A stretch of 64,000 nucleotides of DNA from Sneathiellales bacterium (GTDB lineage Bacteria > Pseudomonadota > Alphaproteobacteria > JANQFL01), in NCBI GenBank assembly GCA_028277845.1, contig JANQFL010000117.1, positions 1 through 64,000 on the forward strand, in the 5' to 3' direction. Below, in pieces: positions 18,901 to 26,036 of this stretch. A program made the position numbers and the translations under genes. The notes beneath the pieces are model-generated. The model worked only from the letters and a program-made list of their open reading frames with translations. It made no database searches and was not told where the DNA came from. Numbering within the stretch: the stretch's first letter is position 1; the number at the start of each line of letters is the position of its first letter.

Positions 18901-19655
18901 CGCGACGCCGTCTCGATGGTCACCAGGCTGCCGGCCGACGTCATGAGCAGACAGGGGCAGCCAAAGCCCTGCCCGGCGAGTTGGCTCTGCAAGTCGGCCA
19001 AATAGCCGGCCATGGCCGGCTGCACATAGGCATTGGCGCAGGTGGTCGACTGGCGTTCGTATTCGCGGATTTCCGGACAGACCTGGGACGACAGCGAAAC
19101 CGATACGCCGGGCAGCGCCTCGGCCAGCATCCGCGCGACGTGTTCTTCGTGGGCGGGATTGGCATAGGCGTGCAGCAATCCGATGGCGATGCTTTCGACG
19201 CCTGCCTGTTGCAGTTGCGGCACCAGGGCGGTAACGCTGGACCCGTCCAACGGCTGCAGCACGTCGCCCCGGTAGTCGATCCGCTCGAAGACCGGCAAGC
19301 GCAGCGCGCGCGGCACCAGCGGCGGCAGCCGGTCGGCGAAAATGTCGTATTGGTCGAAACGGTTTTCGTAGGCCATCTCGAGGGAATCGCGGTGGCCCTC
19401 GGTGGTGATCAGCGCTGTCACGGCCCCCTTGCGCTCGATCAGCGCGTTCGTGGCCAAAGTCGTGCCGTGCAGGATGAGGTCCACGTCCGCCGGCGCCGTG
19501 CCGCTGTCCGCCAATACCCGGCCGACACCGGCCATGAAACCGTCGGCCGGCCGCGCCGGTGTGGTCAGCACCTTCGCCGTGGTCTGCGCGCCGCCGCGAT
19601 CCAGCACGATGTCGGTAAAGGTGCCGCCGATATCGACGGCCAGGCGAACAGTCAT
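15993..19655 (-). CDS. Fused hydantoinase/oxoprolinase (HyuA-HyuB in one chain)
   Basis: This protein of 1220 residues joins a HyuA half (about 1-680; ATP-binding DIGGTFTDIV at the N-terminus, ILHGTTLATNALIERKGA, LSFDMGGTTAKICLI) with a HyuB half (about 695-1220; AIIRTAFSTTVREAGDLSAG, VFVTNDPWLGTGHL, Gly-rich LELPGGGGLGEV at the end). This is the layout of eukaryotic-type ATP-dependent 5-oxoprolinase; bacterial HyuA and HyuB are more often separate. It opens a cyclic amide with ATP hydrolysis. AAGGA upstream supports the start. 5-oxoproline is the default substrate, a hydantoin being the alternative. Confidence 0.92.
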   Translation of the reverse strand: MTVRLAVDIGGTFTDIVLDRGGAQTTAKVLTTPARPADGFMAGVGRVLADSGTAPADVDLILHGTTLATNALIERKGAVTALITTEGHRDSLEMAYENRFDQYDIFADRLPPLVPRALRLPVFERIDYRGDVLQPLDGSSVTALVPQLQQAGVESIAIGLLHAYANPAHEEHVARMLAEALPGVSVSLSSQVCPEIREYERQSTTCANAYVQPAMAGYLADLQSQLAGQGFGCPCLLMTSAGSLVTIETASRFPVRLVESGPAGGAILAAHMARALDEERVLSFDMGGTTAKICLIDDGEPVLSREFEVDRAHRFMKGSGMPVKIPVVEMVEIGAGGGSIAHVDALKRIHVGPESAGADPGPACYGQGGEKPTVTDANLLLGCIGADGFAGGQITLDTAASEAALQQHIGQALGLDTAAAAMGVIEIVDENMASAARVHAAERGKDLSGRTLIAFGGAAPLHATRLAEKLGIDRIVVPASAGVGSAVGFLLAPIAYEVVRSRYTRLDRMDAAAVATLFAEMQEEAASVVRLGAPDGVLSAQWHGYARYVGQGHEVKVEIPHDAFKDACDDILRQAFDRAYEAQFGLLIPDAEIEVLTWSVTVSAPSPEAAKQEAVQDGAVVSGDLTRDIRVPGSAELLKAVVYERTALSSGDCLTGPGVIQEAQTSTIVPPEWQARINTAGDLLLDRQAARPSVQVQTGIAGEIRQQVLWDRLISIVEEQAQAIIRTAFSTTVREAGDLSAGVFDPAGRMLAQAVTGTPGHVNAMAASVGYFLEKFPIGTMKPGDVFVTNDPWLGTGHLFDFTVVTPVFGGDRAVALFASTVHVVDIGGPGFSPDGGQVFEEGLCIPIMRLFDGGEANESVFDIVRANVREPAQVVGDLYSLTASNDVGARRLLDLMAEFGLNDLGFIGDHIIETSRAAMQDAIAKLPDGRYENTMTVDGYDRPVDLAAAMTVKDSRITVDYAGTSHVSPYGINVPLTYCQAYTCFGIRCFVGHDIPNNTGSLEPITVTAPEGSILNAPRPCAVNVRHVIGQMLPDVVMGCLDQALPGEIPAEGSSSLWNPMLSGGHGLTGDLPYGDATPFAVTIFHSGGTGARPGKDGLSATAYPSGVRNTPVEITESIAPVVFQRKEYRIGSGGEGRHTGGDGQIIEIAHGEDAPFAVFALFDRIDHPARGRAGGGPGDAGQVRLDDGTVLKGKGKQIVPAGRHLVLELPGGGGLGEV

Positions 19656-19737
19656 CCAACTTCCTTACATGTCACGGAACAGGGGAACTACGACCGCACA
19701 TGGTGCGCAAACTTCCGTCAGAAAACAACTGCGCCCC

Positions 19738-19762
19738 GGAGAAACTTGTAACTGGTTTCTCC
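19738..19762 (-). terminator. Stem-loop after the 5'-nucleotidase gene, weak terminator candidate
   Basis: Arms GGAGAAAC (19738-19745) and GTTTCTCC (19755-19762) form a perfect 8-bp stem with a 9-nt loop, 35 bp after the stop of the nucleotidase. On the minus strand the T-rich tract follows only after about 10 nt, so it may instead be a 3'-end protective hairpin. Confidence 0.4.
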
Positions 19763-19796
19763 AGGGCACGTCAGCTTGCCCTTTCGGCGCGGAGGT

Positions 19797-21308
19797 TTAC
19801 TCCGTAATACGGCCTTCCGTCTTCGGTGAGATATCACCGATTTTCGTAATGTAGTTCATCACCATTGTCGCCATCAGGGTGGCGCCTGATGCGTCGATGA
19901 CCTGCTCGCCCTTTTTCAGCGCGGCATATCCGTCCCCGCCGTTGGCGATGTAGTCGTTGGTCGCCAGGGTATAGAACTTGCCGGGATCGAGCATCGATCC
20001 GCCGACTTTGACTTCTGTGACACGTTTGCCACGGGGTTTGCTGCGGTCGAACTTGACCGTCATACCCGACACGTGCGGGAAGCGGCCCGCCGTGTCCTCG
20101 ACCCGGCTGACGCCGTTCTCCAAGGCCGCCAGCAGGTCGGCCCCTTTCAGCTTCATCATGATGGTGACGTTGCCGAACGGCAGTTCGGTCAGGATGTCCT
20201 TACGGGTCAAGGTGGTGCCGGGATCGTATGTGCGGTCGCCGCGAATGCCGCCGCCGTTGGTCAGTGCCACGTCGGCCCCGACGCCGTCCTTCAGGGCATC
20301 GGCGATCAGGTTGGCGAAATTGCTTTCCCGGGTCCGCACGGTCGCCCGGCGGCTGTCCAGTTCCACCGAGGTCTTGCCGACGGCCACCGACAACTGCTTG
20401 TCCAGCTCGGCTTCATATTCCTTCACCTTTGCGGCGATTTCGGCGTCGTGTTCAACACCGGCGGTGGCCAGGAAGCGCCATTGCGGCGCGATCGAGACAC
20501 GAATACCGCGGCGGGTTTCCCGTTTGTTGAAAGTGACGTCGGCCACCGCCAGATAGTGCGCGTCGTAGCCCGCCTTGAGGATCAGCGTGCCACCCTCGAA
20601 GAAGGTGATGGGATCGTGATCGTGGCCGCCGAGGATGACGTGAATGCCGCGCACGGTGCGGGCCAATTCACGGTCTTCGGCGATATCCAGGTGGGTGATG
20701 GCGATGATGGCATCGGCGCCGGCATCCTTCAGCGACTTCACAGCCGCCTTGGCGGTTTCCATCACCGGCTTGAAGACCACGCCGGATTCGGGACTGGACA
20801 GGTGCTCGGTTTCAGGCGTGAGCAACGCGAAGTATCCGACTTTCAGTTCGCCCAGATCCCGCATCACCGTCGCGGCCGCGCCGCCCCAGGGTTTGCCGGA
20901 CGTGTCCAGTACATTGGTCGCAATCCAGGTGAACTTGGACTGGCCCATGCGCTCATCCAGGATGTCGTTGCCGAAATCGAACTCGTGATTGCCCAAGCCA
21001 GCCAGATCGACACCGATGGCATTCATCATTTCGATCATCTGCCGGCCCTTGGTCAGGCCCGACATCACCGACGGTGAGATCAAGTCGCCACCGAGGGTCG
21101 TGACGTGATGCTTGGCGCCGGCCCGCTCCTGCTTGAGCAAGGTCATCAAGGGCGCCATGCCGCCTTTGCCGCGTTTAGGTGAAATCTCGTAAACGTCGTT
21201 GATATGCAATATGCGCAGTGTTTCGGATTGTGCCCATGCGGTGACGGGCAAACCGAAAGCCAGCACCAAGGCCAACGGTGCCGCGAGGCGTCGAATAAAA
21301 CGGATCAT
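19797..21308 (-). CDS. Periplasmic 5'-nucleotidase / bifunctional metallophosphatase
   Basis: The chain has 503 residues. A Sec signal peptide (RFIRRLAAPLALVLAFGLP...AWA, cut near residue 27) leads to a calcineurin-like metal domain with GGDLISPS, GNHEFDFG, ITHLDIAED and GGHDHDP, then a C-terminal 5'-nucleotidase substrate domain (LTNGGGIRGDRTYDPG, YTLATNDYIANGGDGY). The first metal motif reads NDVYEI, with Tyr where UshA has His. The start at 21308 has a textbook AGGAGG. It should strip phosphate from nucleotides in the periplasm, so it fits the nucleoside importer and catabolic genes that follow on the other strand. It could equally be a 2',3'-cyclic phosphodiesterase type. Confidence 0.9.
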   Translation of the reverse strand: MIRFIRRLAAPLALVLAFGLPVTAWAQSETLRILHINDVYEISPKRGKGGMAPLMTLLKQERAGAKHHVTTLGGDLISPSVMSGLTKGRQMIEMMNAIGVDLAGLGNHEFDFGNDILDERMGQSKFTWIATNVLDTSGKPWGGAAATVMRDLGELKVGYFALLTPETEHLSSPESGVVFKPVMETAKAAVKSLKDAGADAIIAITHLDIAEDRELARTVRGIHVILGGHDHDPITFFEGGTLILKAGYDAHYLAVADVTFNKRETRRGIRVSIAPQWRFLATAGVEHDAEIAAKVKEYEAELDKQLSVAVGKTSVELDSRRATVRTRESNFANLIADALKDGVGADVALTNGGGIRGDRTYDPGTTLTRKDILTELPFGNVTIMMKLKGADLLAALENGVSRVEDTAGRFPHVSGMTVKFDRSKPRGKRVTEVKVGGSMLDPGKFYTLATNDYIANGGDGYAALKKGEQVIDASGATLMATMVMNYITKIGDISPKTEGRITE

Positions 21309-21399
21309 GGCTGACCTCCTGTCATTGTTTTCTTGAATTCGTAAATCCAGAAACTTTGTTTTCATTCCAAGTCAAACTGGTGGCACTCATATTAAAGGC

Positions 21400-21434
21400 A
21401 AAGGCCGCCGGTGACGATGCCGCCGGCGGCCTTT
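21400..21434 (-). terminator. Strong terminator of the acid phosphatase gene
   Basis: Arms AAAGGCCGCCGG (21400-21411) and CCGGCGGCCTTT (21423-21434) pair perfectly over 12 bp around an 11-nt loop. On the minus strand a T-rich tail follows. It lies 56 bp after the stop of the HAD phosphatase and before the nucleotidase promoter region. Confidence 0.75.
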
Positions 21435-21489
21435 CTTCTCAATGGTCTATCGGGTCCGTATGACAGACCAGTGATAACGACCGCTCGAC

Positions 21490-22368
21490 TTATTCTCCGG
21501 ACCAGGCGTCAACGGAGTCGAGCTTCATTTTGCGCTTTTCATCGCCGGACAATTTGTAATTAAAGCCGTAGGGCGCGGATTCCCACGAACCGTATGTCGG
21601 ATTGGCGACCGCGATCCAGCTCTTGCCCCACTTGTCGGCATGACTGACCAGCGTGTTGTTGCGCTCCGTCAACGTCCCCTTGTAGTTGTCGACGAAGTCA
21701 CCGAAATTATCACCGAGCAGCAACAGAATGCGGTAGTCCTTGGCGACGTGCTCGCGGCGGTTGCCTTTTTTGGAACCCCACTCCTTGCGTTCGCGCTTCA
21801 ACAGAACCGTGTCCACATTGCCGCCCATGGGATATCCGTAGGCTTCCAGGTTCTTGCGGGTCGCCTCTTCCAGCTTTGTGTTGCGGTTCGAGACATAGAA
21901 CACCTTCACGCCCTTGCTGTCGGCGTATTTCGTGAACTCGAGCGAGCCGGGAATCGGCTTGGACGAGATGGTGTTGACGAACTTGGCCCAGGTCTTGGGA
22001 TGGAAGCTCTTGTCGTTCTTGACCATCCAGCCCTGATAGCCGGAATTGTCGAGCACTGTCTCGTCGACATCAAGAATGACGGCCGGAGGCAGGTTCTGGT
22101 AATTGCCGGTCTGCTCGGTCGCGGCGGTCCAGTTCTTGTCGGCCAGCGCCCGATCCAGCATGATGGTCGCTAGGCTGTAGGCCGTCAGCGCCGTCGCTTT
22201 GAACTCGACCGAAGTCTGGGTCCAAAGGGTGGCGTTGAGGTTGTCGTTTTGCGGCACCGCATCGGCCGCCGGCGCAGTTTGAATACCGGCCATTAGTGCA
22301 CACATAGCCGCAGCTGAAACAAGCCCGGTTTTCAATGATTTGGCGCTCGATTTGAAAGTCGATTGCAT
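21490..22368 (-). CDS. Secreted HAD acid phosphatase, class C / e(P4)-like 5'-nucleotidase
   Basis: The chain has 292 residues with a signal peptide (KSLKTGLVSAAAMCALMAGI...APAADA). The HAD motif I is AVILDVDETVLDNSGYQGWM, motif II lies in VFYVSNRN, and motif IV in ILLLLGDNFGDF; this set marks the class C (lipoprotein e(P4)) group. No clear lipobox is present, so it is probably free in the periplasm. Members dephosphorylate nucleoside monophosphates and NMN. GGGAGGTG supports the start at 22368. It diverges from the RutR-like TetR gene across three tandem operator-like boxes and adds a second nucleotide phosphatase next to the 5'-nucleotidase. Confidence 0.88.
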   Translation of the reverse strand: MQSTFKSSAKSLKTGLVSAAAMCALMAGIQTAPAADAVPQNDNLNATLWTQTSVEFKATALTAYSLATIMLDRALADKNWTAATEQTGNYQNLPPAVILDVDETVLDNSGYQGWMVKNDKSFHPKTWAKFVNTISSKPIPGSLEFTKYADSKGVKVFYVSNRNTKLEEATRKNLEAYGYPMGGNVDTVLLKRERKEWGSKKGNRREHVAKDYRILLLLGDNFGDFVDNYKGTLTERNNTLVSHADKWGKSWIAVANPTYGSWESAPYGFNYKLSGDEKRKMKLDSVDAWSGE

Positions 22369-22443
22369 AGTTATCGCACCTCCCATTATGCGTTGTTCAT
22401 TGCTGTTTTCTGCAACTTGGTCAGGCGTACAACACCCCCGTCT

Positions 22444-22466
22444 CGAGCGGCCTGACACGCCGCTCG
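22444..22466. promoter_or_regulatory. Inverted repeat between the operator boxes and the acid phosphatase
   Basis: CGAGCGG (22444-22450) and CCGCTCG (22460-22466) form a perfect 7-bp inverted repeat with a 9-nt centre. It would lie in the 5' leader of the acid phosphatase message or act as a further protein site. Function is not shown. Confidence 0.35.
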
Positions 22467-22496
22467 CTGTAACAGATTTGAAATTAAACGGTCACT

Positions 22497-22563
22497 TTGA
22501 CGCCCAAGTCAACTATCATTGACGAGCTAGTCAAATCGAATCCATACTTGATCAATTGGTCAG
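22497..22563. promoter_or_regulatory. Three tandem TTGAC-N6-GTCAA boxes (RutR-like operator)
   Basis: Box 1 is TTGAC-GCCCAA-GTCAA at 22497-22512, box 2 TTGAC-GAGCTA-GTCAA at 22519-22534, box 3 TTGAT-CAATTG-GTCAG at 22548-22563. Each is a 16-bp dyad; boxes 1 and 2 have perfect 5-bp arms. From memory the E. coli RutR site is TTGACCA-N2-TGGTCAA, the same frame. They lie in the divergent region between the acid phosphatase and a RutR-like TetR gene, 62 to 128 bp before the latter's start. Two or three dimers could bind side by side. Confidence 0.65.
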
Positions 22564-22624
22564 GTTCCCGGACACCCGACGACCGGCCTAGAAAAAAGAC
22601 CACCGCGAGGCTGCACGAGTCCTG

Positions 22625-23263
22625 ATGAATACCCCGATGATCACCGTCCCGCAGACGCAGCGACCGGTGCGCGAGCGCATCCTGGAAGCGGCCGAAGCCG
22701 TATTTGCCGAATCGGGGTACGAAGGCGCGACGGTGACCGATATCGCGGCCCGCGCCGGGCTGCCGAAATCCAACCTGCACTACTATTTCGGTACCAAGGA
22801 AGCCTTGTACGAAGCCGTGTTATTCAACACCTTGTCCATGTGGGACGATGCGTTCCAGGTGCTGCGGGCCGAGCGCGATCCGGCCGAAGCACTGGCCGAG
22901 TGCATTCGCTTGAAGATGGACCTGTCCCGCAAGCGACCCAACGCCAACAAGGTGATGACCGGGGAAATGCTGCAAGGCGCCCCCCGGCTGAACACGTTTC
23001 TCAACACCACCTTGCGCGACCAGGTCGCCCAGTCCATGGCGGTCCTGAACCATTGGATCGAATTGGGCAAAATGGACGCCGTCAGCCCGATGCATGTGCT
23101 GCTTAGCATCTGGGCCATGACGCAGCAATACGCGGACTACAATCCGCCGATTAAGGCGTTGCTGGAAAAGGAAGAACTCGAAGAACGCGACTACGACGCG
23201 GCGACCGACGCGATCGTGCAACTGGTTTTACGGGGGTGCGGCGTCCCCCAGGCGACGGCATGA
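22625..23263 (+). CDS. TetR-family regulator resembling RutR
   Basis: The protein has 212 residues. The N-terminal helix-turn-helix (ATVTDIAARAGLPKSNLHYY) is followed by a C-terminal domain with EALYEAVLFNTLSMWDDAF, GEMLQGAPRL and a stretch ending WAMTQQYAD, which resembles E. coli RutR, the uracil/thymine-responsive regulator of pyrimidine and purine metabolism (recalled, not searched). It lies between the acid phosphatase and the nucleoside import and catabolic operon and follows three RutR-like dyads. I infer that it controls the phosphatase and itself, and possibly the importer, in response to a base or nucleoside. An alternative ATG lies at 22637. Confidence 0.85.
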   Translation: MNTPMITVPQTQRPVRERILEAAEAVFAESGYEGATVTDIAARAGLPKSNLHYYFGTKEALYEAVLFNTLSMWDDAFQVLRAERDPAEALAECIRLKMDLSRKRPNANKVMTGEMLQGAPRLNTFLNTTLRDQVAQSMAVLNHWIELGKMDAVSPMHVLLSIWAMTQQYADYNPPIKALLEKEELEERDYDAATDAIVQLVLRGCGVPQATA

Positions 23264-23308
23264 GCCGGCGCGGCGCCCAAACGCCACAACGGTCGGCCCG
23301 GCTATCAA

Positions 23309-23357
23309 TTGACGGACCGGCCAGCGCTACTCATACTCGAACGGAAATGTCCGTTCG
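23309..23357 (+). promoter_or_regulatory. Promoter and operator of the nucleoside import/catabolism operon
   Basis: TTGACG (23309-23314) and CATACT (23332-23337) are 17 bp apart, a good sigma-70 promoter. Directly behind the -10 lies a perfect inverted repeat, CGAACGGA (23338-23345), AATG, TCCGTTCG (23350-23357), which would cover the transcription start: the classic site for a repressor. It differs from the TTGAC-N6-GTCAA boxes, so a second regulator may act here. The binding-protein gene starts 42 bp further on. Confidence 0.65.
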
Positions 23358-23399
23358 TTGAACTGATTGACGGATCATAACAACAGGGAGCAACGAACC

Positions 23400-24377
23400 A
23401 TGAAGCGTACGATCCTAGCCGCGGTTGCGGCGACAGCCATTGCCACTACGGCATCGGCGGCTGATTTCAAGCCGGCCGTCGTCTTCGACATGGGCGGCAA
23501 GTTCGACAAGTCGTTCAACGAAGCCGCCTATAACGGCGCCGAGAAATTCAAGAAGGACACCGGTATCGCCTACCGGGAGTTCGAAGTCACCAACGTATCG
23601 CAGCGCGAGCAGGCCCTGCGCAACATGGCCCGCCGCGGCGCCGGCATCGTCGTCGCCATGGGCTTCGCCCAGGCCGCGGCCGTCGAAAAGGTGGCCAAGG
23701 AGTATCCCGACGTGAAGTTCACCCTCATCGACATGGTGGTCGATCTGCCGAACGTGCAGTCGGTGGTGTTCAAGGAACATGAAGGCTCGTTCCTGGTCGG
23801 CATGGCCGCCGCCATGGCTTCCAAGACCGGCAAGGTCGGTTTCGTCGGCGGCATGGACATTCCGCTGATCCGCAAATTCGCGCTGGGTTATGTGGAAGGC
23901 GCCAAGTACGTCAACGGTAACGTCGAGGTGTTCCAGAACATGACCGGCACAACCCCGGCCGCCTGGAACGACCCGACCAAGGGCGGTGAGTTGGCCCGCA
24001 GCCAGTTCGACCGTGGCGCCGATGTGGTCTACGCGGCCGCGGGCGGCACCGGCATCGGTGTCTACCAGGCCGCCAAGGACAGCGGCAAGCTGGCCATCGG
24101 CGTGGATAGCAACCAGAACTACCTGCATCCGGGCACCATGCTAACGTCGATGATCAAGCGCGTCGATGTGGCCGTGTACGACGCCTTCAAGTCGGCCAAG
24201 GACGGCACCTGGAAGGGCGGCATCAAGGTTCTCGGCCTGGCCGAGGAAGGTGTCGGCTACTCCATCGACGAACACAACCGTTCGCTGATCTCCGCCGACA
24301 TGGAGGCCAAGCTTGAGAAAGCGCGGTCGGAAATCATCGCCGGTAAGATCAAGGTTACCGACTACATGATGAAGTAG
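23400..24377 (+). CDS. BMP-family nucleoside-binding protein of an ABC transporter
   Basis: The chain has 325 residues and a clear signal peptide (KRTILAAVAATAIATTASA, cut before ADFK). The mature part is a BMP/PnrA/Med-type periplasmic binding protein: VFDMGGKFDKSFNEAAYNG at the front, then IGVDSNQNYLHPGTMLTSMI. PnrA-like proteins bind purine nucleosides. GGGAG supports the start. It heads the operon of the ABC transporter, cdd, pnp, deoC, aldehyde dehydrogenase, deoA and deoB, which makes nucleosides the likely ligand. No lipobox is visible, so it is free in the periplasm. Confidence 0.92.
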   Translation: MKRTILAAVAATAIATTASAADFKPAVVFDMGGKFDKSFNEAAYNGAEKFKKDTGIAYREFEVTNVSQREQALRNMARRGAGIVVAMGFAQAAAVEKVAKEYPDVKFTLIDMVVDLPNVQSVVFKEHEGSFLVGMAAAMASKTGKVGFVGGMDIPLIRKFALGYVEGAKYVNGNVEVFQNMTGTTPAAWNDPTKGGELARSQFDRGADVVYAAAGGTGIGVYQAAKDSGKLAIGVDSNQNYLHPGTMLTSMIKRVDVAVYDAFKSAKDGTWKGGIKVLGLAEEGVGYSIDEHNRSLISADMEAKLEKARSEIIAGKIKVTDYMMK

Positions 24378-24394
24378 TTTGACGGCTCCCGTTG

Positions 24395-24420
24395 CCCGGG
24401 TTCCCCAAGTGGAACCCGGG
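24395..24420 (+). other. Intercistronic stem-loop after the binding-protein gene
   Basis: CCCGGGTTCC (24395-24404) and GGAACCCGGG (24411-24420) form a perfect 10-bp stem with a 6-nt loop, 17 bp after the stop codon. Such hairpins between a binding-protein gene and its ABC genes usually protect the 5' message or partly stop transcription, so that more binding protein is made. No long T run follows directly. Confidence 0.7.
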
Positions 24421-24458
24421 TTGCGGCCGTTTTCATACATTTCCAAGATCGGTCGGTT

Positions 24459-26036
24459 ATGACCCAGGCGCAATCCGGTCCTGCCGCCGCAGGGAATTTG
24501 CCCCCTGCCCTGGCGCTCCACGGCATCAACAAACGGTTCAGTACGGTGCACGCCAACAAGGACGTTTCCTTGTCGGTGGCCAAGGGCACCATTCACGGCA
24601 TCATCGGCGAAAACGGTGCCGGCAAGTCCACCTTGATGAGCATCGTCTACGGCTACTACCAAGCCGACAGCGGTACCATCGAAGTCGATGGCGAGCGGGT
24701 TTCCATCAAGGAGCCGCAGGATGCTCTGGGTGTCGGCATCGGCATGGTGCATCAGCACTTCATGCTCGTGAACACGTTCACGGTGCTGGAGAACGTGGTG
24801 CTTGGAGTCGAGGGCGGCATGACGCTCGGCACCGGCATGGACGCCGCGCGCAAGGAACTGGAGCACCTGGAAAAGGAATACAGCCTGGAGGTCGACCCAG
24901 ACGCCATTATCGGCGACTTGCCGGTCGGTCTGCAGCAGCGGGTCGAAATCCTCAAGGCACTCTACCGTGGCGCCGAGACACTGGTGCTCGACGAACCCAC
25001 CGGCGTGCTGACTCCGCAGGAAGTCGACCATCTTTTCCGCATCCTGCATGCCCTTCGCGACCAGGGTAAGACGATCATCCTGATTACCCATAAACTGCGT
25101 GAAATCATGGCCTTGACCGACAATGTCACTGTGATGCGTCAAGGCGAAGTGGTGGCCAACGTCAAGACCGCCGACACCAGCCGCGAGCAACTGGCCGAAC
25201 TGATGGTCGGCCGCTCGGTGCTTTTGCGCGTCGAGAAGACGCCAGCCCAGCCGACCGATGTATGCCTCGCCGTCAAGGGCCTCAACGTGATCGACGGCAA
25301 CGGCGTGCGCCGGGTCAAGGACGTGGATTTCGACGTGCGCTACGGCGAGATTGTCGGTATCGCCGGTGTATCCGGCAACGGCCAATCGGAATTGCTCGAA
25401 GCCCTGTCGGGCATTCGCCCCGTCGACACCGGCGACATCCTGTTCAAGGGTGAGAACCTGGCCGCCATGGACGGTCATCTCAGCCGCTGGGTCCGAGAGC
25501 ATGGCATGGGCCACGTGCCGGAGGACCGCCAGCACATGGGGCTGGTGCTGGATTTCCATGCGTTCGAGGACACCATCCTCGGCTACCATCATGACCCGCT
25601 CTACAACCGGCACGGCCTGTTGAACTACAATGCCATCACCGGCCAGTGCGCCGATTGGATGCAGGGCTACGACGTGCGTCCCGCCGTACCGGAACAGAAG
25701 GCCGGCGATTTCTCAGGCGGCAATCAGCAGAAAATTGTGCTGGCACGCGAGATGGAGCGCGATCCGGAACTGCTGCTGGTCGGACAACCGACCCGCGGCG
25801 TCGATATCGGCGCCATCGAATTCATCCACAAGCGGCTGATCGCCATGCGCGATGCCGGCAAGGCCATCCTGCTGGTCTCGGTCGAACTGGACGAGATCAT
25901 GTCGCTGGCCGATCGCATCCTGGTCATGTTCGACGGCATGATCGTCGGCGAGATGCCACAGGGTGAGGCGACGGAACAGCAACTCGGTCTGTTGATGGCC
26001 GGTGAAAGCACCAACGTGCAGCAGGGCGCGTCATGA
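24459..26036 (+). CDS. Nucleoside ABC transporter ATPase with two ATPase domains (NupA/RbsA type)
   Basis: The 525 residues contain two ATPase domains. The first has Walker A GENGAGKST, signature VGLQQRVEIL and Walker B LVLDEPTGVLTPQE; the second has a degenerate Walker A (GVSGNGQSE), signature FSGGNQQKIVLAREM and VGQPTRGVDIG. This is the sugar/nucleoside (CUT2-like) tandem ATPase layout. It overlaps the first permease gene by 4 nt. With the BMP-type binding protein and two BPD_transp_2 permeases it forms an importer of the NupABC/BmpDEFG kind. Substrate specificity is inferred from the downstream catabolic genes. Confidence 0.95.
   Translation: MTQAQSGPAAAGNLPPALALHGINKRFSTVHANKDVSLSVAKGTIHGIIGENGAGKSTLMSIVYGYYQADSGTIEVDGERVSIKEPQDALGVGIGMVHQHFMLVNTFTVLENVVLGVEGGMTLGTGMDAARKELEHLEKEYSLEVDPDAIIGDLPVGLQQRVEILKALYRGAETLVLDEPTGVLTPQEVDHLFRILHALRDQGKTIILITHKLREIMALTDNVTVMRQGEVVANVKTADTSREQLAELMVGRSVLLRVEKTPAQPTDVCLAVKGLNVIDGNGVRRVKDVDFDVRYGEIVGIAGVSGNGQSELLEALSGIRPVDTGDILFKGENLAAMDGHLSRWVREHGMGHVPEDRQHMGLVLDFHAFEDTILGYHHDPLYNRHGLLNYNAITGQCADWMQGYDVRPAVPEQKAGDFSGGNQQKIVLAREMERDPELLLVGQPTRGVDIGAIEFIHKRLIAMRDAGKAILLVSVELDEIMSLADRILVMFDGMIVGEMPQGEATEQQLGLLMAGESTNVQQGAS

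Noticed and set aside
17995-19659. A 554-codon open frame on the minus strand, in another frame of the HyuA half
   Set aside because: Arg/Gly-rich low-complexity translation without any family motif; it overlaps a clear HyuA reading and is a by-product of high GC.
21442-21469. TGGTCT ... AGACCA inverted repeat as a fourth operator box
   Set aside because: Arms of only 6 bp with a 16-bp centre that do not fit TTGAC-N6-GTCAA.
24141-25613. A 490-codon open frame antisense to the nucleoside ABC ATPase
   Set aside because: The plus-strand frame has all Walker and signature motifs; the antisense product has no recognisable domain.
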